Shown: in pieces, positions 43,801 to 51,706 of the stretch
Layout of the letters: every line of letters begins with the position of its first letter
Position numbering within the stretch: position 1 is the stretch's first letter
Assembly (NCBI RefSeq): GCF_902809865.1
Contig: NZ_CADDWH010000001.1
Span: forward strand, 2,604,001-2,668,000
DNA length: 64,000 nucleotides
Source of the DNA: Halobacillus sp. Marseille-Q1614
GTDB lineage: Bacteria > Bacillota > Bacilli > Bacillales > Halobacillaceae
Direction: 5' to 3'
Made by a program: the position numbers and the translations under genes
The notes under the pieces: generated by a model
Database searches by the model: none
What the model was told of the DNA's origin: nothing
The model's input: only the letters and a program-made list of their open reading frames with translations

Positions 43801-44000
43801 TCAGGCATATATGTATTTTTGTCATGCTGATGCTCATAGGTTGAGAAATACATGGGACCTGATCCCTGCCTTGTAAATTGACTGTCTTGGGCAGAAACAG
43901 CTGGTGTAAGAACGGACGATAAAGCAAAAGTAGAAAGGACACAGAACACTCCTTGTTTACTAACTAAACCCTTTTTACGCTTTCGTGAACGTTTAATCAT
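40854..44000 (-). CDS. secreted multi-domain GH27-like (clan D) glycosidase
   Basis: 1048 aa exported enzyme. Signal peptide at about 1-38 ending VSAQ. The clan-D (alpha-galactosidase/isomaltodextranase type) barrel starts at about 48 (MYFSTYEHQHD) and is interrupted at about 132-295 by a beta-sandwich resembling CBM4/9 (LLINGDFELGSAEGW ... SFQLDNVQLYKTG). The barrel then continues with YIKEKGMDFGIYYNP; likely nucleophile Asp in GADFLRVDFISWYEDG and acid/base Asp in GFSDISGRSSMI. C-terminally there is an antiparallel domain (about 600-680), a CBM35/6-like module (EAETASYTYG near 690), a second NGNFNHGFEHWS module (about 830) and a last basic domain. The substrate is probably an alpha-linked glucan or galactan. 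It is governed by the LacI protein coded just upstream. Confidence 0.78.
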   Translation of the reverse strand: MIKRSRKRKKGLVSKQGVFCVLSTFALSSVLTPAVSAQDSQFTRQGSGPMYFSTYEHQHDKNTYMPEDRYKENIDWMAENFKPYGYDMISTDGWIEGATLLNKNGYVVSHNDNWMERPLNMDGSEEEGSEGLLINGDFELGSAEGWDIETEASTGVDANDSYEGLKFYVYDPKPHTAKVSQTVEGLEDGNYTVEARVKFPNDVDNYLNGTSSANMKLTGYTDTSEGDSAPEQAVELNDGLANEYGEPRYGLFELQANVTNGQLTIEFNIDAAGEHSSFQLDNVQLYKTGEKPEEDESEEEFQYPSEKYPEGHTWEFWGDYIKEKGMDFGIYYNPLWVSPEVVKNPDKYIVKGTEDNPDGPTYVAELIDQGDPDDPTDGDRFNGGQGNERALYWVDVEHPDAEKYVKGYIDFFKEQGADFLRVDFISWYEDGMDPNLGKVGEPHGRENYETHLKWMSEAAEENNVFLSLVMPHLYEHGELERKYGDMIRINEDAFGGGWNHISERRQEWQEGWSQWANSFQGFTGFSDISGRSSMILDGDFLKLNTFEGDHAENEKKTTLSLYTLAGSPIAIADQYDTIKDNYKYYQNTELIEFNKMGLAGKPIYNSAEHYGESNDSRDSQRWVGQLPDGSWAVGLFNRQDKQQTFDFNFKEELGITEGHVRDVWTHEDLGIQSDYSVTLAPHDSVFLKVVPSQEDKVFEAETASYTYGVEFSNENEGHAGFGYLSDFNESEESVTYAVSVPKAGTYNVNLNYSAETDSEATVNVREEKSGDMTDAQKVALKATNKKWKEKGTELKLQEGTNLIRVDFTSGDFDLDSLKLEDSTDKSSGLLSNGNFNHGFEHWSRSNMVDTSIKDGSLEIAGGQDFSSDVWQYVVPKPGAYTLTADVKRNSSVDEAVLYVKNGEDTRTADISEANDMSKITISNINVSKGDVLKVGNMVSGQAGGSLTLDNVQLSPVEDHNSNVDIVDKNKNKVEIHNKRAESESPSYYVRLEEKSVPKKVHAASRKYKAVSSLDELKTKEETYFFDEETKMLWVNIPSGEQKKVQVKF

Positions 44001-44076
44001 TTGATTTCTCCTTTTTTTATTTTTTTAAACTTTAAAGGACGGTTGACTAAAACTCCCTCCCATAGACTTCGACGTA

Positions 44077-44092
44077 GAGTAAACGTTTACTC
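44077..44092. promoter_or_regulatory. LacI-type operator at the GH27 promoter
   Basis: GAGTAAACGTTTACTC is a perfect 16-bp palindrome around AAACGTTT, just downstream of the -10, at the expected transcription start. Confidence 0.75.
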
Positions 44093-44102
44093 ATTAATTG
44101 TA

Positions 44103-44131
44103 ATTATAAGCGCTTACATTTCGATAGTCTA
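44103..44131 (-). promoter_or_regulatory. GH27 promoter with cre over the -10
   Basis: Minus strand -35 TAGACT (44131-44126), 17-bp spacer, -10 TATAAT (44108-44103). The plus-strand TATAAGCGCTTACA (44105-44118) matches the cre consensus at 13 of 14 positions and overlaps the -10. Confidence 0.65.
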
Positions 44132-44205
44132 GTACTTTTTTGAATATTCGCATAAATATGTCTCATAAATTAACGTTAAATTACTGGATAAACCATTTAA
44201 TTATA

Positions 44206-44220
44206 AGTAAACGTTTAACT
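44206..44220. promoter_or_regulatory. second LacI-type operator
   Basis: AGTAAACGTTTAACT, an imperfect copy of the operator at 44077-44092, about 128 bp upstream of it; the pair could support looping. Confidence 0.5.
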
Positions 44221-44254
44221 TAAAACACAAAAAAATAACCCGTAGAAGAGTTGC

Positions 44255-45262
44255 TTACTGCAAAACTTTTACGGATTCACGTTCGATGATTTGATGGGGC
44301 ATAATAATGCTTTGCGTCGTACCGCCTGTTTTTAAAGCTTCAAACAATAATTCAGCTGCCGTTTCCCCCATTTCCCTCAGCGGCTGGGATAAGGTAGTGA
44401 GGGGAGGTATGGCCATTTCGGAAATCTTTAAATTATCATAGCCGATAACGGAAATGTCTTCAGGTACTTTAATATTCATTCGATAGGCTGAAGCCATTGC
44501 TCCAATCGCCATTTCATCACTGGCTGCAAAAATAGCTGTCGTTTCAGGAGCTGCTTCCATTAACTTTTCAAACATCGTAAGTCCGTCTTCATAAGAAAAA
44601 CCCTGTGCTGAAACCACAATAGGGGATTCATTTCCCAGCTGATCTCTCATCGCTGCTTTAAACCCATCAATCCGCGGAGAGCCGGCGATTGGGTCTTCTT
44701 TAATTCCGCTGATCATACCTATCTTCTCATGTCCTTTATTAATCAAATAAGAAGCAGCCGCATATGAAGCATCACGATCATCGACCTTTACATAAGGAAG
44801 CGGATGTTTGTGAGACTTGGTAGAAACCAAAACTGCTGGAACATTCATCTCTTTGATGGCTTCATAATACTCATCCGTTATTTCTTCACTGGCAAACAAA
44901 ATCCCTTCGACTCTTTTTTCACTTAACAGCTTTAAGTAATCGAGTGTTTTTTCCCCTTGTGAAGCTGTATTACATACAATTACACTGTGTCCCAAGCTGT
45001 GAGCAACTTTTTCAATTCCATGTAATAGCTCAGAAGAGACCATCCCGGAAATATCAGGGAAAAGCACCCCAATGGTTTGCGTTTTTGTATTTTTCAGTCC
45101 CCTGGCTACAGCATTGGGCTTGTATCCTAATTCCTCAACAGCCTCCATCACGAGCTTTTTTGTCTTCTCTGAATAACCAGCAGACGTACTATTTAAAATT
45201 CTTGAAACAGTAGCAATCGAAACATTGGCATGTCTAGCTACATCCTTAATGGTTGGGTTCAT
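44255..45262 (-). CDS. LacI-family repressor
   Basis: 335 aa. LacI helix-turn-helix at 1-25 (TIKDVARHANVSIATVSRIL), hinge helix SEKTKKLVMEAVEELGYKPNAVARGLK, then a sugar-binding core (IGVLFPDISGMVSSELLHGI). Close in form to CcpA-like regulators but coded next to a secreted glycosidase. Operators AAACGTTT occur in front of the GH27-like gene (two) and in front of this gene (one), which indicates local control and autoregulation. Confidence 0.92.
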   Translation of the reverse strand: MNPTIKDVARHANVSIATVSRILNSTSAGYSEKTKKLVMEAVEELGYKPNAVARGLKNTKTQTIGVLFPDISGMVSSELLHGIEKVAHSLGHSVIVCNTASQGEKTLDYLKLLSEKRVEGILFASEEITDEYYEAIKEMNVPAVLVSTKSHKHPLPYVKVDDRDASYAAASYLINKGHEKIGMISGIKEDPIAGSPRIDGFKAAMRDQLGNESPIVVSAQGFSYEDGLTMFEKLMEAAPETTAIFAASDEMAIGAMASAYRMNIKVPEDISVIGYDNLKISEMAIPPLTTLSQPLREMGETAAELLFEALKTGGTTQSIIMPHQIIERESVKVLQ

Positions 45263-45282
45263 GACCCTTTCCCCCTCTTAAC

Positions 45283-45298
45283 GAGTAAACGTTTTCTC
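45283..45298. promoter_or_regulatory. operator upstream of the LacI gene
   Basis: GAGTAAACGTTTTCTC differs from the perfect GH27 operator at one base. It lies about 20 nt before the repressor start. Confidence 0.6.
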
Positions 45299-45400
45299 TT
45301 TGGGTGTATCGTACGATAAGGGGGTGCCCCTGTCAATTCTTTTAAAACTTCTAAACCTGCTGTTTATATAAAGCAATCAAGGAATATATCTTCCATTAAC

Positions 45401-45406
45401 GGGTAT
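45401..45406 (+). promoter_or_regulatory. possible sigma-B -10 element
   Basis: GGGTAT fits the sigma-B -10 consensus and the gene is a YflT-type stress protein, but no GTTT-like -35 is found at 12-15 bp upstream (GGAATA is there). Confidence 0.3.
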
Positions 45407-45444
45407 GTAATTATATCAGCATAACTAATGGAGGAGGAAGACAT

Positions 45445-46086
45445 ATGGATAAAAGAATCATGGGAGCCGTATTTTCTCAAGTAGGCGATACCGAACGAGC
45501 GATTAAAGATTTACAAGGGCACGGCTACGGTCCTCAGGATATTTCAGTGTTTGCCAGGGATAGAAATAAAGTAAACGTCCTTGAAGATGAAACAGATCTT
45601 CATGTATCGACCAATAAAGGAAAACGAGGAGAAAAAGTTGGGAAAGGGGCAGGTATTGGAGCAGCTTCAGGCGGTATTCTTGGCGGACTGACGGGCTTAA
45701 TCGTAGGGCTTGGAATTCTGGCTATTCCCGGGATCGGTCAAATCGCAGCAGCCGGCCCAATCGTTGCCGCTCTTTCCGGACTCGGTCTTGGAGCCGGTGG
45801 CGGCGGTATTGTGGGTGCGCTTGTTGGAGCCGGCATGCCGGAAGAAGAAGCGAAACAGTATGAGGAGCACTTAAGAGCCGGGAAAATCATCGTGATGGTC
45901 GAAGCTGATGAGAAACACGAAAACACGATCTATCAAACTTTCTTATCAAACAAAACAGAGAATAATTCGATGTATCCAAGAAGGAAAGAAAGCCACGTCT
46001 CCACCCACGATCATACGGAAACCAAACCCAGGGTTTCAAATAATGAAGGCGTCGGCGAAAGACGAAGCAGGCGTAGTGTCCGTTAA
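45445..46086 (+). CDS. YflT-like general stress protein
   Basis: 213 aa. N-terminal GSP17M/YflT domain (about 5-55: IMGAVFSQVGDTERAIKDLQ), then a glycine- and alanine-rich hydrophobic hairpin (about 65-130), then a second alpha/beta half (EEEAKQYEEHLRAGKIIVMV) and a charged, disordered tail ending GERRSRRSVR. Homologs are induced by salt, heat and ethanol through sigma-B. Exact function is unknown. AGGAGGA precedes the ATG. Confidence 0.83.
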   Translation: MDKRIMGAVFSQVGDTERAIKDLQGHGYGPQDISVFARDRNKVNVLEDETDLHVSTNKGKRGEKVGKGAGIGAASGGILGGLTGLIVGLGILAIPGIGQIAAAGPIVAALSGLGLGAGGGGIVGALVGAGMPEEEAKQYEEHLRAGKIIVMVEADEKHENTIYQTFLSNKTENNSMYPRRKESHVSTHDHTETKPRVSNNEGVGERRSRRSVR

Positions 46087-46096
46087 TTTTTACTTG

Positions 46097-46124
46097 AGAA
46101 CGCACGGAGGATTCCGTGCGTTCT
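46097..46124 (+). terminator. terminator of the stress-protein gene
   Basis: A 12-bp stem, AGAACGCACGGA with TCCGTGCGTTCT, 11 nt after the stop. Confidence 0.75.
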
Positions 46125-46203
46125 TATGTGGTCTGAATCATTATTTAGCTCGTATTCTCCTGCACCACGTCAGTATTTCGCGATCCACTCTGTCTCCAAC
46201 CAA

Positions 46204-46236
46204 ATAAAAAAGCAATTCTGCCCCAGCAGAATTGCT
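46204..46236 (-). terminator. terminator of the dehydrogenase/SGNH/permease run
   Basis: Minus strand: AGCAATTCTG with CAGAATTGCT, then TTTTTTATTT, 10 nt after the dehydrogenase stop. Confidence 0.85.
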
Positions 46237-46245
46237 TCCCCTATA

Positions 46246-47301
46246 TTACCTCTTTATATGTTTACAAACCTCATTCGCAACCTCAACTGTCGTTGCATGA
46301 CCGCCAATGTCGCCTGTTTTTACTCCGGCCGCTGTCGTTTCTTCAACAGCCGCGAGAATGCTTTCGGCCATCTTCGATTCACCAAGATGATCGAGCATCA
46401 TTTTAGCTGTCCAGATCTGTCCGATCGGGTTCGCGATTCCTTTGCCATAAATATCAGGCGCAGACCCATGGACGGGCTCGAACATCGATGGATGCTCCCC
46501 TGTCATGTTTAAGTTTGCCGCGGGCGCGATTCCGATGCTGCCCATGATCGCCCCGCCGATATCTGTTAAAATGTCTCCGAACAAATTACTGGCGACAATC
46601 ACATCGAATTCCTGAGGTTTTGATACGAAGAATGCGGCTAAAGCATCAATATGATGTTTATTCGCCATCACATCCGGGAACTCATCACTGATTTCGGCAA
46701 AAATCTCATCCCAAAACGGCATCGAGTGGACAATGCCATTGGATTTTGTCGCGCTCGTCAGCTTCCCTCTTCGCTCAGATGCCAGCTTGAACCCGTAACG
46801 AATCGCGCGCTCTGAAGCTTTTCGGGTAAAGACAGCGTTTTGAATGGCCATTTCGTCCTGACCTCTATGTATGCGGCCTCCGACTTCACTATATTCACCT
46901 TCACTGTTTTCACGCACGACCATGATGTCAAAATCTCCAGGATTCGCCAAAGGGGATTCCAGTCCTTTGAAGTGCTTCGCAGGCCGAATATTGAGTGATT
47001 GATCCATCTCGCGGCGGATTTTAATCAATAATCCCCATAAGGAAATGTGGTCCGGCACCCGCTCTGGATCACCGACAGCTCCCAGTAAAATCGCGTCAAA
47101 CTTTTCAAGCTGTTCGATTCCATCATCGGCCATCATTTTTCCATGTTCTAAATAGTAATCACAGCCCCACGGAAACTCTGTAAAATTAAACGACACATCG
47201 TCAAAAACTTCCGCTGCATGGTTCAAAACATCCAAGGTTACGGGTACAACTTCTTTCCCTATTCCATCGCCAGGTATAACCGCAATATTATAATTTCTCA
47301 T
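46246..47301 (-). CDS. tartrate/D-malate dehydrogenase family enzyme
   Basis: 351 aa, beta-decarboxylating dehydrogenase family (isopropylmalate/isocitrate type), NAD-dependent and metal-dependent. The N-terminus (IAVIPGDGIGKEVVPV), the REDP-like arginines (LNIRPAKH, MVVRENSEGEYS), Lys in TSATKSN and the metal site SNLFGDILTDIGGAIMGSIG are all present. The VVRENSEGEYS stretch matches the tartrate dehydrogenase/D-malate dehydrogenase branch (YcsA, DmlA) rather than LeuB. Substrate (tartrate, D-malate or similar) is inferred. Confidence 0.87.
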   Translation of the reverse strand: MRNYNIAVIPGDGIGKEVVPVTLDVLNHAAEVFDDVSFNFTEFPWGCDYYLEHGKMMADDGIEQLEKFDAILLGAVGDPERVPDHISLWGLLIKIRREMDQSLNIRPAKHFKGLESPLANPGDFDIMVVRENSEGEYSEVGGRIHRGQDEMAIQNAVFTRKASERAIRYGFKLASERRGKLTSATKSNGIVHSMPFWDEIFAEISDEFPDVMANKHHIDALAAFFVSKPQEFDVIVASNLFGDILTDIGGAIMGSIGIAPAANLNMTGEHPSMFEPVHGSAPDIYGKGIANPIGQIWTAKMMLDHLGESKMAESILAAVEETTAAGVKTGDIGGHATTVEVANEVCKHIKR

Positions 47302-47311
47302 AGGTTCCTCC

Positions 47312-47932
47312 TTAATGAGTAATAGCTTCCTTAACAGCTTCGATCCACGTTCTTGCCATCAGCATATTCCCTGTAGACGTCATGTGAACGCCATCTGTCG
47401 TTAACGGGACCGAAGAATTTTTCTCTATCTGGGTGATAAATGCTTCGTGAGTCGGGACCAAAATCGCCTGATAATCTTTGGCGAGCTTATCGACGATTTC
47501 AACATAGTCTTTTAACAGCTGATTCCCTTTAGAATCAGCATCCTCCTCAATAACAGTCGGCTGCATTAAAATAATCTGGCTGTCCGTTTCATCGGCGACC
47601 TGCTTCAGTAACTTTTTATAAATCGATAAAAATTGATCCGGATCCACCTGGTTGATCTCAGGATTATCGAGCTGCCGCCATACGTCATTGATCCCTATAG
47701 AGATTGACACCCAGTCCGGCTTCACATCAATCACATCACGCTGCCACCTCTGTTTGAGATCCGTAATTCGATTTGCAGAAACCCCTTTATTCACGAAGTC
47801 CAGTTCCTTTTCCGGAAAAAAAGTGATGTAGTAATCTCTCAACAGACGTACATAGCCATCGCCTAAATCCTCCGAGTCCGTACCCCGATGAGAATCCGTA
47901 ATGCTGTCACCAATTAAAATAATTTTGCTCAC
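47312..47932 (-). CDS. SGNH/GDSL hydrolase
   Basis: 206 aa esterase-type hydrolase. Block I GDSITD with Ser10, block III GIND near 80, and block V DGVH with Asp180 and His183. No signal peptide. Start taken at GTG 47932, about 7 nt after GGGGGTGA; another GTG two codons earlier touches that site. It is 10 nt before the dehydrogenase gene and is likely co-transcribed with it, perhaps freeing an acid from an ester. Confidence 0.85.
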   Translation of the reverse strand: MSKIILIGDSITDSHRGTDSEDLGDGYVRLLRDYYITFFPEKELDFVNKGVSANRITDLKQRWQRDVIDVKPDWVSISIGINDVWRQLDNPEINQVDPDQFLSIYKKLLKQVADETDSQIILMQPTVIEEDADSKGNQLLKDYVEIVDKLAKDYQAILVPTHEAFITQIEKNSSVPLTTDGVHMTSTGNMLMARTWIEAVKEAITH

Positions 47933-47982
47933 GATCACTCACCCCCTTTCTATAGCAACCATAAGAATTCTGAAAAACAAAC

Positions 47983-49392
47983 TCACACCAGGAACGTCAC
48001 TACCTGCAGATACGTCTGGACGAACAGGTAAAAAGCCACCGCATATAAGATGTTAAATTGAAAACCATTTTTAAAAATGCTTAAACCGTTTTCGCTGCTT
48101 AACACAATCGCTGGAAGAATAAATGGTGAAAGCAGCGCTGAAACAACACTTCCAGAAGTGATCGACAACACTAACAGCTCCGGCGGATACGGCAGTGACA
48201 CGTTTTGAAGTACCCCTCCCACAAGAACCAGTACCGGAAGCGGTCCGATTCCAAAAAAGCTGAGGACCATCGGAACAAACGGCAAAATACTTAATAAATC
48301 CAAAAAAGGAATGCTCTGCTCGACCAGTAAAATGCCGTCAATGAGCGCCTTTCCCCATCCGGATATATTCAAAGCGACAATCACCAGACCTACGGAAAGC
48401 AGAATACTGAATTGCTGCGCCTTTCCTTGCAAGTAGCCCGTAAAATAAAACGAGATATTCTTTTTCAAGCTTGTAAAGCGGCGTTTACTAAAGAAATAAA
48501 GAAGTGTATAGCTTAAGATGACCGGCGGGATGATAACGAGAATCTCAAGCCCAAATACCCCGTGGAGGAAAAAGATTGTACCAAAAATCAGCACAAATAA
48601 TGTGATGAACTCGAGCACTTCCCGGCTTAACTTCCCTCTTTCCTGTGAACCAATTGCTTTTTTAATCTCTTCTTGAAGAGCCGAAGTGATATCAATCTTA
48701 TAGTGTTTCTCTTCAAAATAAGAAAAAGCTACTGCAAGCACTACGGCCCCAAACGAAATAAAGGCTCCCTGCACCATCGACATCCATAAAGAAGCATCTA
48801 AAAAATTTACGATAAACACAAAACTTGGAATGCTGATGACCCACAGCGTGCACAGTGAGAAAGCACGGAGCAGCGCCGTTCCTTTAAAATTTTCCCAGGC
48901 CTCTCCTTTTCGATTGCCTAAGATTCCCTGGATGAAATGATACACCGTCTGAATTGAACCAAATAAAAGAAAGAACGAGAGAACCTGTGTAATCATCATA
49001 ATTCCAAAGTAAAACTTCCGGCTCGTGTTTAAAAAGTTACCCGCCAGTGACATGATTTTTTCTATGTAAGGCTCCTCATTAAGAATCCAGCTGATGATCG
49101 GTACAATTAATAAAATTGCAATTAAGCTGGTCATCTGCCTGAAACCTTCCAAAAGACCTTCTGTTATAGAAGCGTCAGACATGATCAGTATAAAAAAGGC
49201 AAACGAGACTAGGAAAAACGGCAGCACCCGCTTTCTTCCCGTTAAATAGAAGAAAGAAAAAGCAAGCGATAAGACTCCTAAAATCGAAAGGGATGTTAAC
49301 ATCTTATCATTTTCAAAAAAACGCGTGGCGTAAAATAATGCGATATATAAGTTAATGATAACAGCGTATGAATAGATGGAAGCTTTGTTCAT
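47983..49392 (-). CDS. polytopic membrane permease, unknown substrate (paralog)
   Basis: 469 aa, about 12 helices. Start at ATG 49392, 7 nt after CAGGAG; an in-frame ATG at 49425 overlaps a TATAAT -10, so it is excluded. The second-half motif GIGPLPVLVLVGGVLQN near 405 corresponds in place to GVHPLATMGIFGG of the permease at 34192-35559. Coded 50 nt upstream of the SGNH hydrolase and dehydrogenase genes, so it may import a hydroxy-acid that these two enzymes use. Confidence 0.68.
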   Translation of the reverse strand: MNKASIYSYAVIINLYIALFYATRFFENDKMLTSLSILGVLSLAFSFFYLTGRKRVLPFFLVSFAFFILIMSDASITEGLLEGFRQMTSLIAILLIVPIISWILNEEPYIEKIMSLAGNFLNTSRKFYFGIMMITQVLSFFLLFGSIQTVYHFIQGILGNRKGEAWENFKGTALLRAFSLCTLWVISIPSFVFIVNFLDASLWMSMVQGAFISFGAVVLAVAFSYFEEKHYKIDITSALQEEIKKAIGSQERGKLSREVLEFITLFVLIFGTIFFLHGVFGLEILVIIPPVILSYTLLYFFSKRRFTSLKKNISFYFTGYLQGKAQQFSILLSVGLVIVALNISGWGKALIDGILLVEQSIPFLDLLSILPFVPMVLSFFGIGPLPVLVLVGGVLQNVSLPYPPELLVLSITSGSVVSALLSPFILPAIVLSSENGLSIFKNGFQFNILYAVAFYLFVQTYLQVVTFLV

Positions 49393-49426
49393 CTTAAAAC
49401 TCCTGACTACATTGAATAATTCCATT

Positions 49427-49432
49427 ATATGC
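49427..49432 (-). promoter_or_regulatory. -10 element of the permease gene
   Basis: Minus strand TATAAT about 35 nt before the chosen start; it fixes the start codon choice. No good -35 was assigned. Confidence 0.5.
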
Positions 49433-49530
49433 CTGGCTGGATTTGGAGTCTAATGATTTAGACCGCAGAAACATCCTTCTTTCTGTGATAATCACTCACT
49501 AAAAGAACTTCGAATATCCTGGAGTATATC

Positions 49531-50298
49531 GTGTTCGAAGGGATGAAGCTTCTTATGAATCATCAGTCACAAAGTGTGCAGGGATACTCCATTAAACCCG
49601 GCGATAATTTTTGGCGTCTGGCAGAAAAGTTTAATGTTCCCATCCACAATTTGCTCGCCATGAACCCAGGTGTGAATCCATACCACCTTTTTATAGGGCA
49701 GAATATTTTCATTCCAATAGTGCAACCAGCGTTTATGCACTCAAGGAACGCTGAATGCATTAGTCCAGCAGAATTGGAATTAAAAAGTAACATGCGCAGT
49801 TTATGGGAAGAACATGTAGCATGGACAAGAATGGCCATTATCAGTCTCATCTTTAATTTGCCAGATGTGAACGAAGTGCTTACCCGACTTCTGAGAAATG
49901 CCACAGACATGGGTGATTTACTTAAGCCGCTATATGGAAATCAGCTAGGTGACCGTTTTGCAGAGTTAATCAAGGAACACTTACTTATCGCTGCAGATTT
50001 TGTCAAAGCAGCCCTTGCAGGTGATCAGCAGGCAGCCTCAGAAGCGGAAACGAAATGGTATGCCAATGCTGATGAGGTTTCTGCCTTTTTAAGTGAGATC
50101 AATCCTTTTCTGTCAGAAAAAGAATTTAAACAAATGTTCTCCACCCACTTAGAACTAACCAAAACAGAAGCCGTATTAATGATAAACAAAGAGTATCAAA
50201 AGGATATTGAGATCTATGATGAAATTGAAGAGCAGGCGTTAATGATGGGCGACATGATTTCAGATACCATCGTGAAGCAATTTCCAAACGTATTTTAA
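49531..50298 (+). CDS. LysM-domain protein with helical C-terminal domain
   Basis: 255 aa. An N-terminal LysM repeat (about 17-62: GYSIKPGDNFWRLAEKFNV ... GQNIFIPI), then a helical region (about 85-255) of the kind seen in acetylglutamate-kinase-unrelated, iron- or spore-associated four-helix bundles; I do not recognise the second domain. No signal peptide, so it may reach the cortex or coat from the mother cell as many spore LysM proteins do. GTG start with GGAG 6 nt upstream. Confidence 0.75.
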   Translation: MFEGMKLLMNHQSQSVQGYSIKPGDNFWRLAEKFNVPIHNLLAMNPGVNPYHLFIGQNIFIPIVQPAFMHSRNAECISPAELELKSNMRSLWEEHVAWTRMAIISLIFNLPDVNEVLTRLLRNATDMGDLLKPLYGNQLGDRFAELIKEHLLIAADFVKAALAGDQQAASEAETKWYANADEVSAFLSEINPFLSEKEFKQMFSTHLELTKTEAVLMINKEYQKDIEIYDEIEEQALMMGDMISDTIVKQFPNVF

Positions 50299-50328
50299 AA
50301 GCCAAACCTCCACGGGTTGGCTTTTTTG
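50297..50328 (+). terminator. terminator of the LysM gene
   Basis: AAAAGCCAA with TTGGCTTTT (plus inner ACC/GGG pairs) followed by a T run; starts at the stop codon. Confidence 0.8.
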
Positions 50329-50458
50329 TTTATCATTTCTGTTATTTACCAATAACCATTGCGCACGTGCTCTGCATAATAAATTCCCTGCCAAGATACA
50401 CTAAATTTAAATCGACGGGATCGTATGATTTTCAACATTTTTCAAAAGGGGGATGGCA

Positions 50459-51463
50459 ATGGAGCTGAAATTCAGAAAGTTTATAGTCGCAGCCATGTGC
50501 TCAATGATTTTAATGATTATCGTTACACAAGTAACCACCGCTTCAGAAGACTCCCCTCCTCCTTCGACTGCCGCTAACGCTGAAATCAGAAAAGACTCGC
50601 CTTATGATTACACGCTCGTCTGGATGTCTGACACCCAATATTATTCAAAAAGCTACCCGCACATTTACAAGCAAATGGTCGACTGGATTGCCACCAATCA
50701 AGCCTATCTAAACATTCCCTATGTCTTTCATACCGGCGATATCGTAAATAAATGGGACAATGAGGAGCAATGGCAATATGCCGATGAATATATGAAGGTG
50801 CTTGAAAAAGCCGAGGTGCCTTATGGAGTCCTTGCAGGAAACCATGACATCGATTTAAAAAATAACAACAGCTACAAACAGTTTTCCAAATATTTTGGAC
50901 AGAAACGATTTGAGAAACAAAAGACTTACGGCGGTTCATACAAGGATAACCGCGGACACTATGACCTGGTCAGTGAAAATGGAGAAGAATTCATCATGAT
51001 TTACATGGGATGGGGGATCTCTCAGAAGGAAATCGACTGGGTAAATAAAGTCCTCGCGGAGCATTCCGACCGCATTGCTTTCCTAAGCTTCCACGATTAT
51101 TTACTAGTTTCTGGAAAACGCAGCCCAATCGGTGAGGAAATCTTTGAAGAAGTTGTCGAGCCTAATGAAAATGTCGTCGCCACCTTAAATGGACACTACT
51201 ACGGCAGTGAAACACTGATCGACGAAATAGACGATGACGACGATGGCACGCCAGACCGCAAAGTGTATCAAATGGTCGCTAATTACCAGAGCGAACCCGA
51301 AGGCGGACAAGGCTACATGCGCCTTCTAAACGTGAACTCAAACGAAAATAAAATTTATGTCAAAACATACTCACCTTATTTAAACTCTTATAATTACGAT
51401 GAGGCTAAATCGAACCCGGGAAAAGGGGAACTCGTTATCGAGCTGCCGGATGAATTGGGATAG
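50459..51463 (+). CDS. secreted calcineurin-like phosphoesterase
   Basis: 334 aa. Signal peptide at about 1-30, then a metallophosphatase fold: SDTQYYS (metal Asp), FHTGDIVNKWD, LAGNHDIDLKN, FLSFHDY and LNGHYYG. The last motif is usually GHxH; here the second His is Tyr, so one metal ligand differs. An acidic DEIDDDDDGTPDRK segment near 260 may bind calcium. Start at ATG 50459, 6 nt after AAAGGGGGA; the ATG at 50453 abuts that site. Stands alone. Substrate unknown. Confidence 0.82.
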   Translation: MELKFRKFIVAAMCSMILMIIVTQVTTASEDSPPPSTAANAEIRKDSPYDYTLVWMSDTQYYSKSYPHIYKQMVDWIATNQAYLNIPYVFHTGDIVNKWDNEEQWQYADEYMKVLEKAEVPYGVLAGNHDIDLKNNNSYKQFSKYFGQKRFEKQKTYGGSYKDNRGHYDLVSENGEEFIMIYMGWGISQKEIDWVNKVLAEHSDRIAFLSFHDYLLVSGKRSPIGEEIFEEVVEPNENVVATLNGHYYGSETLIDEIDDDDDGTPDRKVYQMVANYQSEPEGGQGYMRLLNVNSNENKIYVKTYSPYLNSYNYDEAKSNPGKGELVIELPDELG

Positions 51464-51647
51464 AATGTATAACTAAAAATCCCCTGCAGATGATCTGCAA
51501 GGAAACATATTTTTTAATAAATTTATCCTATATTTTTTCTACCTTACAATTTTTTTGTGTTTCTTCATTAAATTTTCAATCACATTTCCCGAAGATTTTC
51601 CTCTTTGCCCACTTGCACTCGTAAACCTCGATTGACTTTTTATAGAA

Positions 51648-51687
51648 GAAAAATAACAACAGCGTTTTTTTACACTGTTGTTATTTT
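51648..51687 (-). terminator. terminator of the guanidine operon
   Basis: Minus strand: AAAATAACAACAG with CTGTTGTTATTTT and a T run, 20 nt after the allophanate hydrolase stop. The same arms recur at 61629-61668. In 51464-51647 I see no supported gene. Confidence 0.8.
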
Positions 51688-51706
51688 AGTTTTCCGGTAT
51701 ATATCT

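Noticed and set aside
45362-45406. Full sigma-B promoter (GTTTAT at 45362 with GGGTAT at 45401)
   Set aside because: The spacing is about 33 bp instead of 12-15, so only the -10 is kept, as a weak feature.
51540-51647. Open minus-strand frame of about 33 codons with a Lys- and Ser-rich product ending MKKHKKIVR
   Set aside because: No start codon or ribosome site in frame before it, and it lies directly after the operon terminator; composition alone is not enough.
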